Source: an uncultured Chthonomonas sp. (GTDB lineage Bacteria; Armatimonadota; Chthonomonadetes; Chthonomonadales; Chthonomonadaceae). From it: a DNA stretch of 64,000 nucleotides. A program made the translations under genes and the position numbers. The stretch is from assembly GCA_903859705.1 (NCBI GenBank), contig CAIONQ010000163.1, positions 124,001 to 188,000 on the forward strand. The letters are read 5' to 3'. This document shows, in pieces, positions 43,590 to 51,548 of this stretch. How positions within the stretch are numbered: position 1 is the stretch's first letter; each line of letters begins with the position of its first letter. Under the pieces are notes generated by a model. That model had not been told where the DNA came from and did no database searches. It saw only the letters and a program-made list of their open reading frames with translations.

Positions 43590-44615
43590 ATGACACGCAC
43601 CCACACCTCCACCCATCTTTCTCCCAATCGCATCACCCGTCGCTGCCTTTTTGCTGTAACTGTTGCTATGGCAGCATTCGCTGGCCCTGCCAGTGCGCAA
43701 ACGGGTGTATCTGTTAAAGCTACAGGGCAGGATGTTGAGATAAAGATAGATGGCAGCCTATTTACTCGCTACACCATGCAGTGCGCTCCCAACAAGCCAG
43801 TGTTTTACCCAATCCTCAACGCAGAGGGCAACCACTTCACCCGAAGATGGCCCGTTGAACCAAACGCAGCACCTGGGGAAAGCACCGATCACCCGCACCA
43901 CCGTGGTCTCTGGTTTACACACAGCAAAGTAAACGGTATCGATTTCTGGAGCGAGCAGGGCACCGTTGGCAAAACCACCACCACCCGCATTTCGGCAGTA
44001 AAAAGCGGGGCAACAAAAGGCAGCTTTACGGCAGATACAGAGTGGCACCTTCCCACCGGCGAACTTATCGCAAAGGATAGGCGCATAGTTACCATCCAGG
44101 CACTGCCAGATGGTGGGCGCCTGCTCGATTTTGATATAACCATCACACCAACTGCCGGCCCCCTGCTGTTCGGCGATAACAAAGATGGCGTATTTGGGCT
44201 GCGCGTTCCAGATTCACTGGCTATCAACCCCGCCGTTAAGCCAAAGGTTACGGGCACAGGCCACATCATCAACTCCAATGGCGTTAAAGATACCGATGCC
44301 TGGGGCAAGCATGCCGATTGGGTGGATTACTATGGACCAATTGCCAGCAGCACCTGGGGCGTAGCCATCTTCGATGCACCCACAAATTTCCGCCATCCGC
44401 AAACCTGGCATGCCCGCGATTATTCGCTCTTCACTGTAAACCCCTTTGGCCTGCACGATTTTAACCTGGGAGATAAGGGCGCCGGAGATCTAACCGTACC
44501 TGCCGATGGCAAACTCCACGCACTCTATCGTGTTTACTTCCATAAGGGAGATGCAGCAGCAGCGAAGGTTGCCGATCAATACACAGCATTCTCCAAAGAG
44601 CACGCAAAGCGCTAA
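43590..44615 (+). CDS. Exported DUF6807 (PmoA-like) protein
   Basis: 341 aa. ATG 43590 follows GAAGAGA by about 10 bases. The N-terminus SPNRITRRCLFAVTVAMAAFAGPASA is a signal peptide with a twin-Arg pair. The body matches the DUF6807 / PmoA family (PF14100): NKPVFYPILNAEGNHFTRRWPVE, DHPHHRGLWFTHSKVNGIDFW, LLFGDNKDGVFGLRVPDSL, SSTWGVAIFDAP, NPFGLHDF. Despite the name, the family is abundant in Planctomycetota and Verrucomicrobiota polysaccharide loci and its activity is unknown; the conserved His cluster suggests sugar or metal binding. The PhyH gene follows 35 nt later, so an operon is likely. Confidence 0.9.
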   Translation: MTRTHTSTHLSPNRITRRCLFAVTVAMAAFAGPASAQTGVSVKATGQDVEIKIDGSLFTRYTMQCAPNKPVFYPILNAEGNHFTRRWPVEPNAAPGESTDHPHHRGLWFTHSKVNGIDFWSEQGTVGKTTTTRISAVKSGATKGSFTADTEWHLPTGELIAKDRRIVTIQALPDGGRLLDFDITITPTAGPLLFGDNKDGVFGLRVPDSLAINPAVKPKVTGTGHIINSNGVKDTDAWGKHADWVDYYGPIASSTWGVAIFDAPTNFRHPQTWHARDYSLFTVNPFGLHDFNLGDKGAGDLTVPADGKLHALYRVYFHKGDAAAAKVADQYTAFSKEHAKR

Positions 44616-44650
44616 GTCTGAAGGCGACAAAGAAAATTACAGGAGCGGAG

Positions 44651-45421
44651 ATGCACAACATTCAGGCGCTGGCAGATGATATCCGGATGAATGGATATGT
44701 CATCCTGGAAAATATGATCCCGGCAGAAACGGTTTCCGCCTGGCTTGCCGCATTTGATCCAATGGTGGAGCGCAAGCGTGCCTCGCAAGATTCCAACCGG
44801 GGAGCAAATCGCTTCCAGATGGATATGCCGTTTACCGCGCCATTCGCCGATCCGGTGTTGTATGCAAATCCTGTTGTGCTCTCCATCCTGGAAAATCTGC
44901 TTGGTAAAGATATTATCTGCACCTACTTTGCTTCGGATACGCCCTTCCCGGGTTCCGATTTTCAGCCTGTACACCTGGATTGCAGGCTGCCTTTTCCAGA
45001 ATCTCCCAATGGCATGCCAGTCTATAGCATTGTTCTGAACACGCCGCTCGTAGACTTTACAGTGGATAATGGCCCGCTGGAGCTGTGGCCGGGGGCAACC
45101 CACCTCATTCCTCAGCCGCACAGCCTTGAGGAGATGGCACGCAAAATGCCATCGGTAAAGCCGCTGATGAACGCGGGAGATATCCTGCTACGAGATCCGC
45201 GGGTTTGGCACCGGGGTACGCCCAACAATGGCAGCCGTTCACGCCCAAATCTCGCTCTGGTCTACTCGCGGGGCTGGTTTCGCTTCGAAAACCATCCTAC
45301 CAGAATTAAGATTCCTCGGGCAGAGTACGAAAACTTTTCGGAGCCATTGAAGGCCATGTTCCGCTACTGTGCCCTGCAGAATGAGGATGGCACCATTAGC
45401 GATGTGCCTTATCACCAGTAA
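44651..45421 (+). CDS. Phytanoyl-CoA dioxygenase family protein (PhyH)
   Basis: 256 aa. Fe(II)/2-oxoglutarate-dependent dioxygenase fold: HLD of the metal triad in PVHLDC near 117 and distal His in VWHRGTPN near 187, with Arg in NNGSRSRPN for 2-oxoglutarate. In Planctomycetota-like genomes such proteins usually act on small molecules rather than phytanoyl-CoA. AGGAGCGGAG precedes ATG 44651. Paired with the DUF6807 gene, an association inferred only from spacing. Confidence 0.88.
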   Translation: MHNIQALADDIRMNGYVILENMIPAETVSAWLAAFDPMVERKRASQDSNRGANRFQMDMPFTAPFADPVLYANPVVLSILENLLGKDIICTYFASDTPFPGSDFQPVHLDCRLPFPESPNGMPVYSIVLNTPLVDFTVDNGPLELWPGATHLIPQPHSLEEMARKMPSVKPLMNAGDILLRDPRVWHRGTPNNGSRSRPNLALVYSRGWFRFENHPTRIKIPRAEYENFSEPLKAMFRYCALQNEDGTISDVPYHQ

Positions 45422-45496
45422 CAGCTGGCCAGCAACTCTGCCAACTGTTCTGCGCGCCTGCCGGAATCCGGGGTATCCTCTAAGGACCTTTTTTGC

Positions 45497-45513
45497 GCAG
45501 GCTTGTTGCCTGC
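45497..45513 (+). promoter_or_regulatory. GCAGGC/GCCTGC mini-hairpin before the JAMM gene
   Basis: GCAGGC (45497-45502) and GCCTGC (45508-45513) pair around TTGTT, preceded by a T-run (45489-45494). Similar GCAGG/CCTGC hairpins occur before mqnD and the fucosidase gene. Role unknown. Confidence 0.35.
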
Positions 45514-45537
45514 CGCACCAGGGAGCGCACGTACGGT

Positions 45538-45996
45538 ATGATCCAGATCGATGCCGCACTCGCAGATGCCATTCGGCAGCATGCAGAACGAGAATATCCG
45601 CACGAATGCTGCGGCGTGCTGCTGGGGCAGCTTTCCGATGGGCCGAACCCTTTAGAAGAGATCCGTAAGGTTACTGCTCTTCACTCTGTGCCTAATAGTT
45701 GGGGTGAGGGTAGCGAAACCCGGTATCTAATTGCCCCGGATACAATGTTTGAGCTGCTTACAAGAGAACGACTGGGCGAGTTTGTGATCCTTGGTTTCTA
45801 CCACTCGCATCCGGATCACCCTGCCTTACCCAGTGTTACCGATAGGGATTGGGCAGCGCCCTGGTACACCTACATGATTGTTTCTGTACCCGGTGGCAGG
45901 TCTGCAAAGCTATCTGCCTGGCAGCTCGATGAAGATGGCCAGAGCTTTATTAACGAAACTGTGGAGCTTTTGCCTGCTGGCGGAAGCGAACCATGA
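45538..45996 (+). CDS. JAMM/MPN+ metalloprotease (Mec-like)
   Basis: 152 aa with a complete JAMM zinc site: Glu23 (HECCGVLLG), His89 and His91 (HSHPDHPALPS), Ser99 and Asp102, following the H-x-H-x7-S-x2-D rule exactly. Bacterial members such as mycobacterial Mec cut after the Gly-Gly of ubiquitin-like sulfur carriers, releasing cysteine from CysO or opening fusions. The next gene, 72 nt downstream on the same strand, encodes such a carrier fused to E1 and rhodanese, which makes it the likely substrate. ATG 45538 is chosen; GGGAG lies 13 bases upstream, rather far. Confidence 0.9.
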   Translation: MIQIDAALADAIRQHAEREYPHECCGVLLGQLSDGPNPLEEIRKVTALHSVPNSWGEGSETRYLIAPDTMFELLTRERLGEFVILGFYHSHPDHPALPSVTDRDWAAPWYTYMIVSVPGGRSAKLSAWQLDEDGQSFINETVELLPAGGSEP

Positions 45997-46068
45997 ATTG
46001 AGAGTAGCGCAGCCGGCAATTATGCCATGCAAAGCGCACAAGAAATTACTGAGGAGAGCCTTCGAAAC

Positions 46069-47544
46069 ATGGCAGTAGTATTGATTCCCGCCGCCTTCAA
46101 GAGGTTTGCCGGTGGCGAAAACAGGCTGGAGGCAACCGGCACCACGGCAGCACAGGCACTCAAGTCTGTTGCCGCACGCTATCCCGCACTTGGAAAAACC
46201 CTGTTTGCCAGCACCGGAGCCCTTAAGCCGGCCTTCCAAGCGTTTGCAAACGGTACTCTCCTGAATGGCGACGCTGCAATGCGCGCTCCAATGATGCGCT
46301 CGGCCGAGCTCAGCATTGTGCCATGTGTCTCTGGCGGTGCCAATGTGCCGCTGGCCCCCGCAGAGTCCGTTATCGATGCGGCCCGCCAGTCTGCCGCAAC
46401 GCTCAGTAACGATGAGATCCTGCGGTACAGCCGCCACCTCATCCTGCCCGAAGTTAATCTGGAAGGCCAGAAGAAGCTCAAGGCAGCAAAGGTGCTGTGC
46501 ATCGGTGCCGGCGGCCTCGGCTCTCCGCTGCTTATGTATCTCGCGGCTGCCGGTATCGGCACCATCGGTATCGTAGATTTCGATATCGTGGATTTCACCA
46601 ACCTGCAGCGCCAGATTATCCATGGAACCGCCGATGTTGGCCGCACTAAAATGCAATCGGCCAAAGAAACCATCGCCAGCATCAACCCCAACGTGGAAGT
46701 AATTGGCTTTGAAGAGGAGTTCACCTCCGCCAACGCCGTTCGCATCGTCAAAGATTTCGATATCGTAATCGATGGTACCGATAATTTCCCAACACGCTAC
46801 CTTACCAACGACGTGTGCGTACTGCTTGGCAAGCCCAACGTGTATGGCAGCATCTTCCGGTTTGAGGGGCAGGCAACCGTATTCTGGGCAGAAAAAGGCC
46901 CGTGCTATCGCTGCCTCTATCCGGAGCCGCCACCCCCCGGGCTGGTACCATCCTGCGCAGAAGGAGGGGTACTTGGTGTGCTCCCCGGCATCATTGGCTG
47001 CATTCAGGCCAACGAGGCCATCAAACTCATCCTGGGTGTGGGCAACCCGCTCATTGGCCGGCTTATGCTGTTCAATGCGCTTAAAATGCAGTTCCGAGAA
47101 CTGCGCTTAATGAAGGATCCTGCTTGCCCAATTTGTGGCGACAACAAAACCATTACGGAACTGATTGATTACCAGCAGTTCTGCGGCATTCGTGGCGAAG
47201 AAGCGGCCCCGCAGGCCGTAGAAGAGAACGAAGAGATTACGGTAGTTGAGCTGAAGGCACGCATGGATGCCGGCGAAAAGCTTACCGTTATTGATGTTCG
47301 CGAGCCCTACGAATTTGCCATCGCACGCATTCCTGGCACCACGCTCATTCCGCTTGGGCAAATCGCAGAACGTTCGGTTGATCTGGATAAGTCCACCGAG
47401 ATCATTCTGCACTGCCGCAGCGGTAAGCGCAGCGCCGATGCCCTCAACCAGCTGAAAGCCAAGGGCTTCACTCGCCTCAAAAACGTAGTGGGCGGCATCA
47501 TGGCCTGGAGCGAACAGGTAGATCCCAAAGTACCAAAGTACTGA
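46069..47544 (+). CDS. Sulfur carrier (MoaD/ThiS-like) - E1 (MoeB/ThiF) - rhodanese fusion
   Basis: 491 aa with three domains. Residues 1-90: MoaD/ThiS beta-grasp carrier (VLIPAAFKRFAGGENRLEATG...ELSIVPCVSGG), whose terminal Gly-Gly (89-90) is internal here. Residues about 115-370: E1-like adenylating domain with GAGGLG (146-151), DFTNLQRQ, the zinc cysteines CYRC and CPIC, and CAEGGVLGVLPG. Residues about 395-491: rhodanese domain with catalytic Cys449 in ILHCRSGKRS. The E1 would adenylate a carrier C-terminus and the rhodanese would load sulfur. A fused carrier cannot be thiocarboxylated until cut after Gly90, so the upstream JAMM protease fits as processing enzyme. Product could be cysteine, a thiolated cofactor or tRNA. 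ATG 46069 with GAGGAGAG 11 bases upstream; 14 residues shorter than the open frame. Confidence 0.9.
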   Translation: MAVVLIPAAFKRFAGGENRLEATGTTAAQALKSVAARYPALGKTLFASTGALKPAFQAFANGTLLNGDAAMRAPMMRSAELSIVPCVSGGANVPLAPAESVIDAARQSAATLSNDEILRYSRHLILPEVNLEGQKKLKAAKVLCIGAGGLGSPLLMYLAAAGIGTIGIVDFDIVDFTNLQRQIIHGTADVGRTKMQSAKETIASINPNVEVIGFEEEFTSANAVRIVKDFDIVIDGTDNFPTRYLTNDVCVLLGKPNVYGSIFRFEGQATVFWAEKGPCYRCLYPEPPPPGLVPSCAEGGVLGVLPGIIGCIQANEAIKLILGVGNPLIGRLMLFNALKMQFRELRLMKDPACPICGDNKTITELIDYQQFCGIRGEEAAPQAVEENEEITVVELKARMDAGEKLTVIDVREPYEFAIARIPGTTLIPLGQIAERSVDLDKSTEIILHCRSGKRSADALNQLKAKGFTRLKNVVGGIMAWSEQVDPKVPKY

Positions 47545-47570
47545 TCTAATCTGGCATTGCCCCGTAATTT

Positions 47571-47619
47571 ACGGCCGGGCAGCAAAGGCGGTTTAAGCCT
47601 TTGCTGCCGGGCCGTTTTT
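47571..47619 (+). terminator. Strong terminator after the MoaD-E1-rhodanese gene
   Basis: GGCAGCAAAGGC pairs with GCCTTTGCTGCC, extended by ACGGCC/GGCCGT beyond one mismatch, and is followed by TTTTT. It faces the minus-strand HEAT gene ending at 47668. Confidence 0.9.
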
Positions 47620-47667
47620 CTGTGTAGGGTTTACTGGCTGCCAGCCCACAGAGTTACATCCTACAAA

Positions 47668-50187
47668 CTACTGCCTCTGTTTCATTACGTCCTTATCGGC
47701 GGGCGTGCCTGCACCAGAAGTCGGCCGAAGCAAGCTTTTCACCTCTTCTTCTGCTCCCGGCACTGCCGTTACAGGCCGCACAAGCTCCTGCTTCGCGAAC
47801 GAAGGTGCAGACCCCGCCCTCAACAGTTGGTTAGATAGATCGGCAAGACGCTTTCGTTCTTCTATAACGGGCAATACCTCTACCGCTGCCGCTAAAACGC
47901 GCCTGTTATCGGCGTCGGATGCATGCGGAAGCCCCCTCTCAATAATCGCACGAACCGAGGCAATGGAAGCCGAAGTTACGGCAAACCGTAAGGCATATAG
48001 TAACGCCAGGCATGTTCGGCACTCAATGGTGTCCCATGCCAGCATCTTGCCAATGATTCGCTCGGATTCCGCATCGATATACGCCTCATCCTCCGCACCC
48101 AGAGATTCCAGGCAGGGCACCAGGCTCGGCAGCAGGTACTTCATCGGAAATATCGGGGCTTTCTGATCCAGCATTGTTAATAACGGCTGAATGGCCTGCT
48201 TATCGCCAATTTCGCCAATGGCGTTCACGGCTGCTAGCCGAATGTCGGCATTGTTTCCCTCTGTAACAGCCGCAATACCCAGAGCAATTGTTGCTACTGT
48301 CAGAATAAAGGCCAACAGAGATATCGTTATCACGGCGCCGAAAGAGGCTGTTCCGCTGTCTTGAATAAAGGGAGATAGCCAGAATTCTGCAGGAATTACC
48401 AGAATAAATACACCAAGCGAGCACTTAATAAGTTTCCGCAATCGGGCTTCGCGGAGCGTAGGTGGCTTCTGCAACGCCTTAAGCAACATGGGCACTGCGC
48501 CCCTGTGGTGCATGCGGCTCAACCCACGCATCGCGTTAACAAGCCCAATGCAGTCCCATCGGTTGCTAGCTCGCATTGCCTCCATCAACGCATTTCCAGC
48601 AAGCACGCTGTGGGCGGCACTCCTCTCGCTTTCTGTCTGCAATTCGGCCAGGGCTGTGCCTTTGTCCATACTGCAAATAATGGTTTCAGCAAGTTCCCTG
48701 TAGTGCTGCCTAACCTGGGCTTCGGCATCGCTTCCAGGCTGAAGGTTGACGCTTTCCACAGGCGCAACGCCGTTATCACCTGTCGAAGCGGCTGCCTGCA
48801 CGGGCACAGACTGTGTGTGTCTTAGCAGTTGTGCCTGGTTCCGTTCATGGGGGTCGGCTGATGGCTTCAACAGATTTGTATCTGATGGGACATCCGCTGG
48901 CCGCATCAAGGTATCTTTTGCCATTACGGAAGCCTTGCGTTCCGTCAGCAATGCCACAAGGTCCCTGGCCCTCGCAGAGAGCCCACTGTCCGCCGCACAC
49001 TTGCTGATCCTGCGCCCACCAGTAACAAACTGAGTAACCTGGGTTAGCGAACAGCCACTTGCCCCAACCTCAAGGGCATGCATAATGGCCTGGCACAACG
49101 GCCGAGATAGCCCCGGGCACAGAAGCAGGTTGGCCAGGCGGCGTTCGGTTAATGGATCTATTACGTCAGCATGTTCTGCGGTTATGCTGGCCAACGAAGG
49201 CAGCAGCGCTGTTTCAAACTGATCAGTTATCTTCCACTTGCGAGCATAGGGCGGCACCAGAGCACAGAGGCTCGGTACTGCCAGTGGCGAGGCGATGCTT
49301 GCCAGGGCTCGGGAGGCAGCAGGAGCATAGGACATTGCGATCTTCCGCATCTGCCTGGATTGAAACCGATAACGTTGAATGTTAGCTATTACCGCCGCCA
49401 GCCCGAATAATCTGAGGCCTGGGCTTACATCAGCAAAAATGTTCCACACCGTTACGCAGGCAATAGCTCCGGCGTTTGCCAGGCCGGTCAACAACATGTT
49501 AGATCGGATAACGCCCTTAAACGGGTCATGCTGCATGTACTTACATAACGGTTTTACACCGGCAGGGGCACTAAGTTTAGCAAGCAGCTCAATAGCGTAG
49601 GGGCCAACTGGTGATGAACAGGTGGCATCGCCTGTCCTCAGAGCGGCGCATATTGCCCAGGCGACGAGGTCGTTGGCGTCATCTGGACTGCAGTTCAGAT
49701 TCTCAAATGCCAGAGTTACTTCACTCTGCAAAGCCGGGGTTACCCATAGTATTCCAGATGCCAGGGCCAGGCAGGCGCTTTTTGTGCCTGCGTTTACCAG
49801 GTGCTTTATGGCCTCTTGCCGCACAGCAACGAACCTATCCTCAGGCGGATAGACAATCGCTATAAAAAGCGATCCCCAGTCATGCCGAACCGTCCGAATA
49901 AAACCCTCTTGCCTGTTCAGGCCGCGATAAACGCTGGTTACCTGTTGCCACCGGTCCTTTACCGAGGCTGTTCTTCGGACTATCGCGGGAGAGTAAGCAG
50001 TAAGCACAAGGCCAGCCGCGTTGGCTGCATCTTCGGTTTTTAGCCCGCTTGCTTGTTCAATCACGGCAAGCGCTGCAGCAGGGTCTGCGGCATCTATGGT
50101 CCGTTGTGCCTGCACAACCAGGTTGGTTATTGCCTCAATCTTCGGTTTGTTCGTTTCACTTGTTTCAAAAGAGATTAGCCTCGGCAT
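47668..50187 (-). CDS. HEAT-repeat membrane protein, duplicated (paralog 3 of 3)
   Basis: 839 aa from ATG 50187 (GGGAGG five bases upstream). Two tandem units, each with HEAT/armadillo-type helical repeats and a membrane hairpin: the first spans about 1-430, the second about 490-790 with membrane segment SLGVFILVIPAEFWLSPFIQ and SLLAFILTVATIALGIAAV. Between units lies LMRPADVPSDTNLLKPSADPHE, resembling the common tail. At the C-terminus is LLRAGSAPS..KQELVRP...EEEVKSLLRPT, shared with the two genes upstream. No signal peptide. Role unknown; HEAT proteins are scaffolds. Third gene of a tandem set of three, 44 nt after its neighbour. Confidence 0.8.
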   Translation of the reverse strand: MPRLISFETSETNKPKIEAITNLVVQAQRTIDAADPAAALAVIEQASGLKTEDAANAAGLVLTAYSPAIVRRTASVKDRWQQVTSVYRGLNRQEGFIRTVRHDWGSLFIAIVYPPEDRFVAVRQEAIKHLVNAGTKSACLALASGILWVTPALQSEVTLAFENLNCSPDDANDLVAWAICAALRTGDATCSSPVGPYAIELLAKLSAPAGVKPLCKYMQHDPFKGVIRSNMLLTGLANAGAIACVTVWNIFADVSPGLRLFGLAAVIANIQRYRFQSRQMRKIAMSYAPAASRALASIASPLAVPSLCALVPPYARKWKITDQFETALLPSLASITAEHADVIDPLTERRLANLLLCPGLSRPLCQAIMHALEVGASGCSLTQVTQFVTGGRRISKCAADSGLSARARDLVALLTERKASVMAKDTLMRPADVPSDTNLLKPSADPHERNQAQLLRHTQSVPVQAAASTGDNGVAPVESVNLQPGSDAEAQVRQHYRELAETIICSMDKGTALAELQTESERSAAHSVLAGNALMEAMRASNRWDCIGLVNAMRGLSRMHHRGAVPMLLKALQKPPTLREARLRKLIKCSLGVFILVIPAEFWLSPFIQDSGTASFGAVITISLLAFILTVATIALGIAAVTEGNNADIRLAAVNAIGEIGDKQAIQPLLTMLDQKAPIFPMKYLLPSLVPCLESLGAEDEAYIDAESERIIGKMLAWDTIECRTCLALLYALRFAVTSASIASVRAIIERGLPHASDADNRRVLAAAVEVLPVIEERKRLADLSNQLLRAGSAPSFAKQELVRPVTAVPGAEEEVKSLLRPTSGAGTPADKDVMKQRQ

Positions 50188-50231
50188 ACTTACCTCCCGG
50201 GCGTTCAGCAAAAACTTCGAACGTCATTTAT

Positions 50232-51548
50232 CTAATGCGTACTCTTGCTTTGTAAGTTCTGTTTCTCAGTTTCCGAAGTTGGGCGCAGTAAGCTTGCCGC
50301 CTCGTCGTCGCTTCCGGGCTTCCATACAACTGGCCGCACAAGCTGGTCGCCGCCAGGGGTAGGGGCGGTTCCTGCCCTCAAGAGGCTGGTTGGAGCTTCG
50401 GCATGGCGTTTGCGCTCCTGCAATAAAGGTATCAGTTCCACAGCCATTTCACGTGGGGATTCGGATATGAAGGCTTCGCTAAATGCACTGTCTCGGCCCG
50501 CAAATCTCTCTACGGCTTGCAGAGATATGCCAGTGCCGGCAATTTTCAACGCTTTAAGTATGCCGTGGGCCAACTCCGGAGTACAGTACTGTGCCAGCAG
50601 CAATCCCGATAGTCGCCTTTCTGTTTCACTATCCAACAATCCAACATCCCGGCTGGTCATGGCTTCCAGGGCCGGGGTTAATGCAGTTATCAGCTGATCT
50701 GGCCGGTTGAGTGCTGCCCGTAACCCTAACATTCCCACAATCGCAGGTATTGCTGGCGGGTAGGCCAGCCTCGCCAGTGCATTGGCGGCCGAATTGCGAT
50801 ACACCTTTTTATCTGCATCCGCCGCATTTCGAAATCCGCTCGCCACCAGTGCAAAACTCATCGCAGCCAGCACATTACATGTTACTGCTGCAACAATTGC
50901 AAGTGTAACTGGCCTCCCGCCACTTCCGAAAAGCAAAGCAGGTGCAATAAACCCTACAAACAGAAACCAAAATGTGCGAAAAAACGTTTTGCGTGGGTTG
51001 CGGCCCGATGTTTTGGGTGCACGCATCATGGATACAAGGCATGACGCACCCACTCCGCTCTTTAGCTGGCCCAGAGTATCCAGGGCCATAATCATGCCCT
51101 CATGGTTCCAGCGCGTACTGTTTAGAATACAATCAGAAAGTATGGAAGCTGCGGTATCTATCGGGCCAACTTCTGGCCTGTCTCGCACTAATCTTAGCGA
51201 TCTGGCTGCTGCATACCGCACATCGGAGTTATCTTCCAGTACGGAGCTGGCCAGTGTAACTGCGGTGGAGGAATCCGTGTAGTTAGCCAGAATCTCTGCG
51301 GCCCTGCTTCGGGCCGTTACCCACGCTGGCATCCGCAAGTGCCGGGCTACTCTTCTGCCACAACCGGCTTTTAAAATGGCACAGAGTGCGGGCGCGGCTT
51401 CGAGTGCCCTTTCACGGTTCGCCCACTCCAGAATGCGCTGAATTTCCCCTATATCCCGCCGTTGAATTGCCTTTTCAGCTTCCCCGGTAAGCCGCAGGGC
51501 AACGTGTGAATCATAGTTGTTGCCGTGGCTGCTCCCATCAGGATCCAT
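50232..51548 (-). CDS. HEAT-repeat membrane protein (paralog 2 of 3)
   Basis: 438 aa. HEAT helices (AVTLASSVLEDNSDVRYAAARSLRLVRDRPEVG; ALDTLGQLKSGVGASCLVSMM) flank a two-span membrane hairpin (FWFLFVGFIAPALLFGSG; LAIVAAVTCNVLAAMSFALVA) around 200-250. It ends LLRAGTAPTPGGDQLVRP...DEAASLLRPTSE, the same tail as the next paralog. Its ATG overlaps the upstream stop by one base (TGATG). Probably the duplicate that gave rise to the half-units of the 839-aa protein. Confidence 0.8.
   Translation of the reverse strand: MDPDGSSHGNNYDSHVALRLTGEAEKAIQRRDIGEIQRILEWANRERALEAAPALCAILKAGCGRRVARHLRMPAWVTARSRAAEILANYTDSSTAVTLASSVLEDNSDVRYAAARSLRLVRDRPEVGPIDTAASILSDCILNSTRWNHEGMIMALDTLGQLKSGVGASCLVSMMRAPKTSGRNPRKTFFRTFWFLFVGFIAPALLFGSGGRPVTLAIVAAVTCNVLAAMSFALVASGFRNAADADKKVYRNSAANALARLAYPPAIPAIVGMLGLRAALNRPDQLITALTPALEAMTSRDVGLLDSETERRLSGLLLAQYCTPELAHGILKALKIAGTGISLQAVERFAGRDSAFSEAFISESPREMAVELIPLLQERKRHAEAPTSLLRAGTAPTPGGDQLVRPVVWKPGSDDEAASLLRPTSETEKQNLQSKSTH

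Noticed and set aside
46179-46751. 190-aa frame opposite the E1 domain
   Set aside because: Antisense to the conserved adenylation domain; Ser/Pro-rich composition typical of shadow frames.
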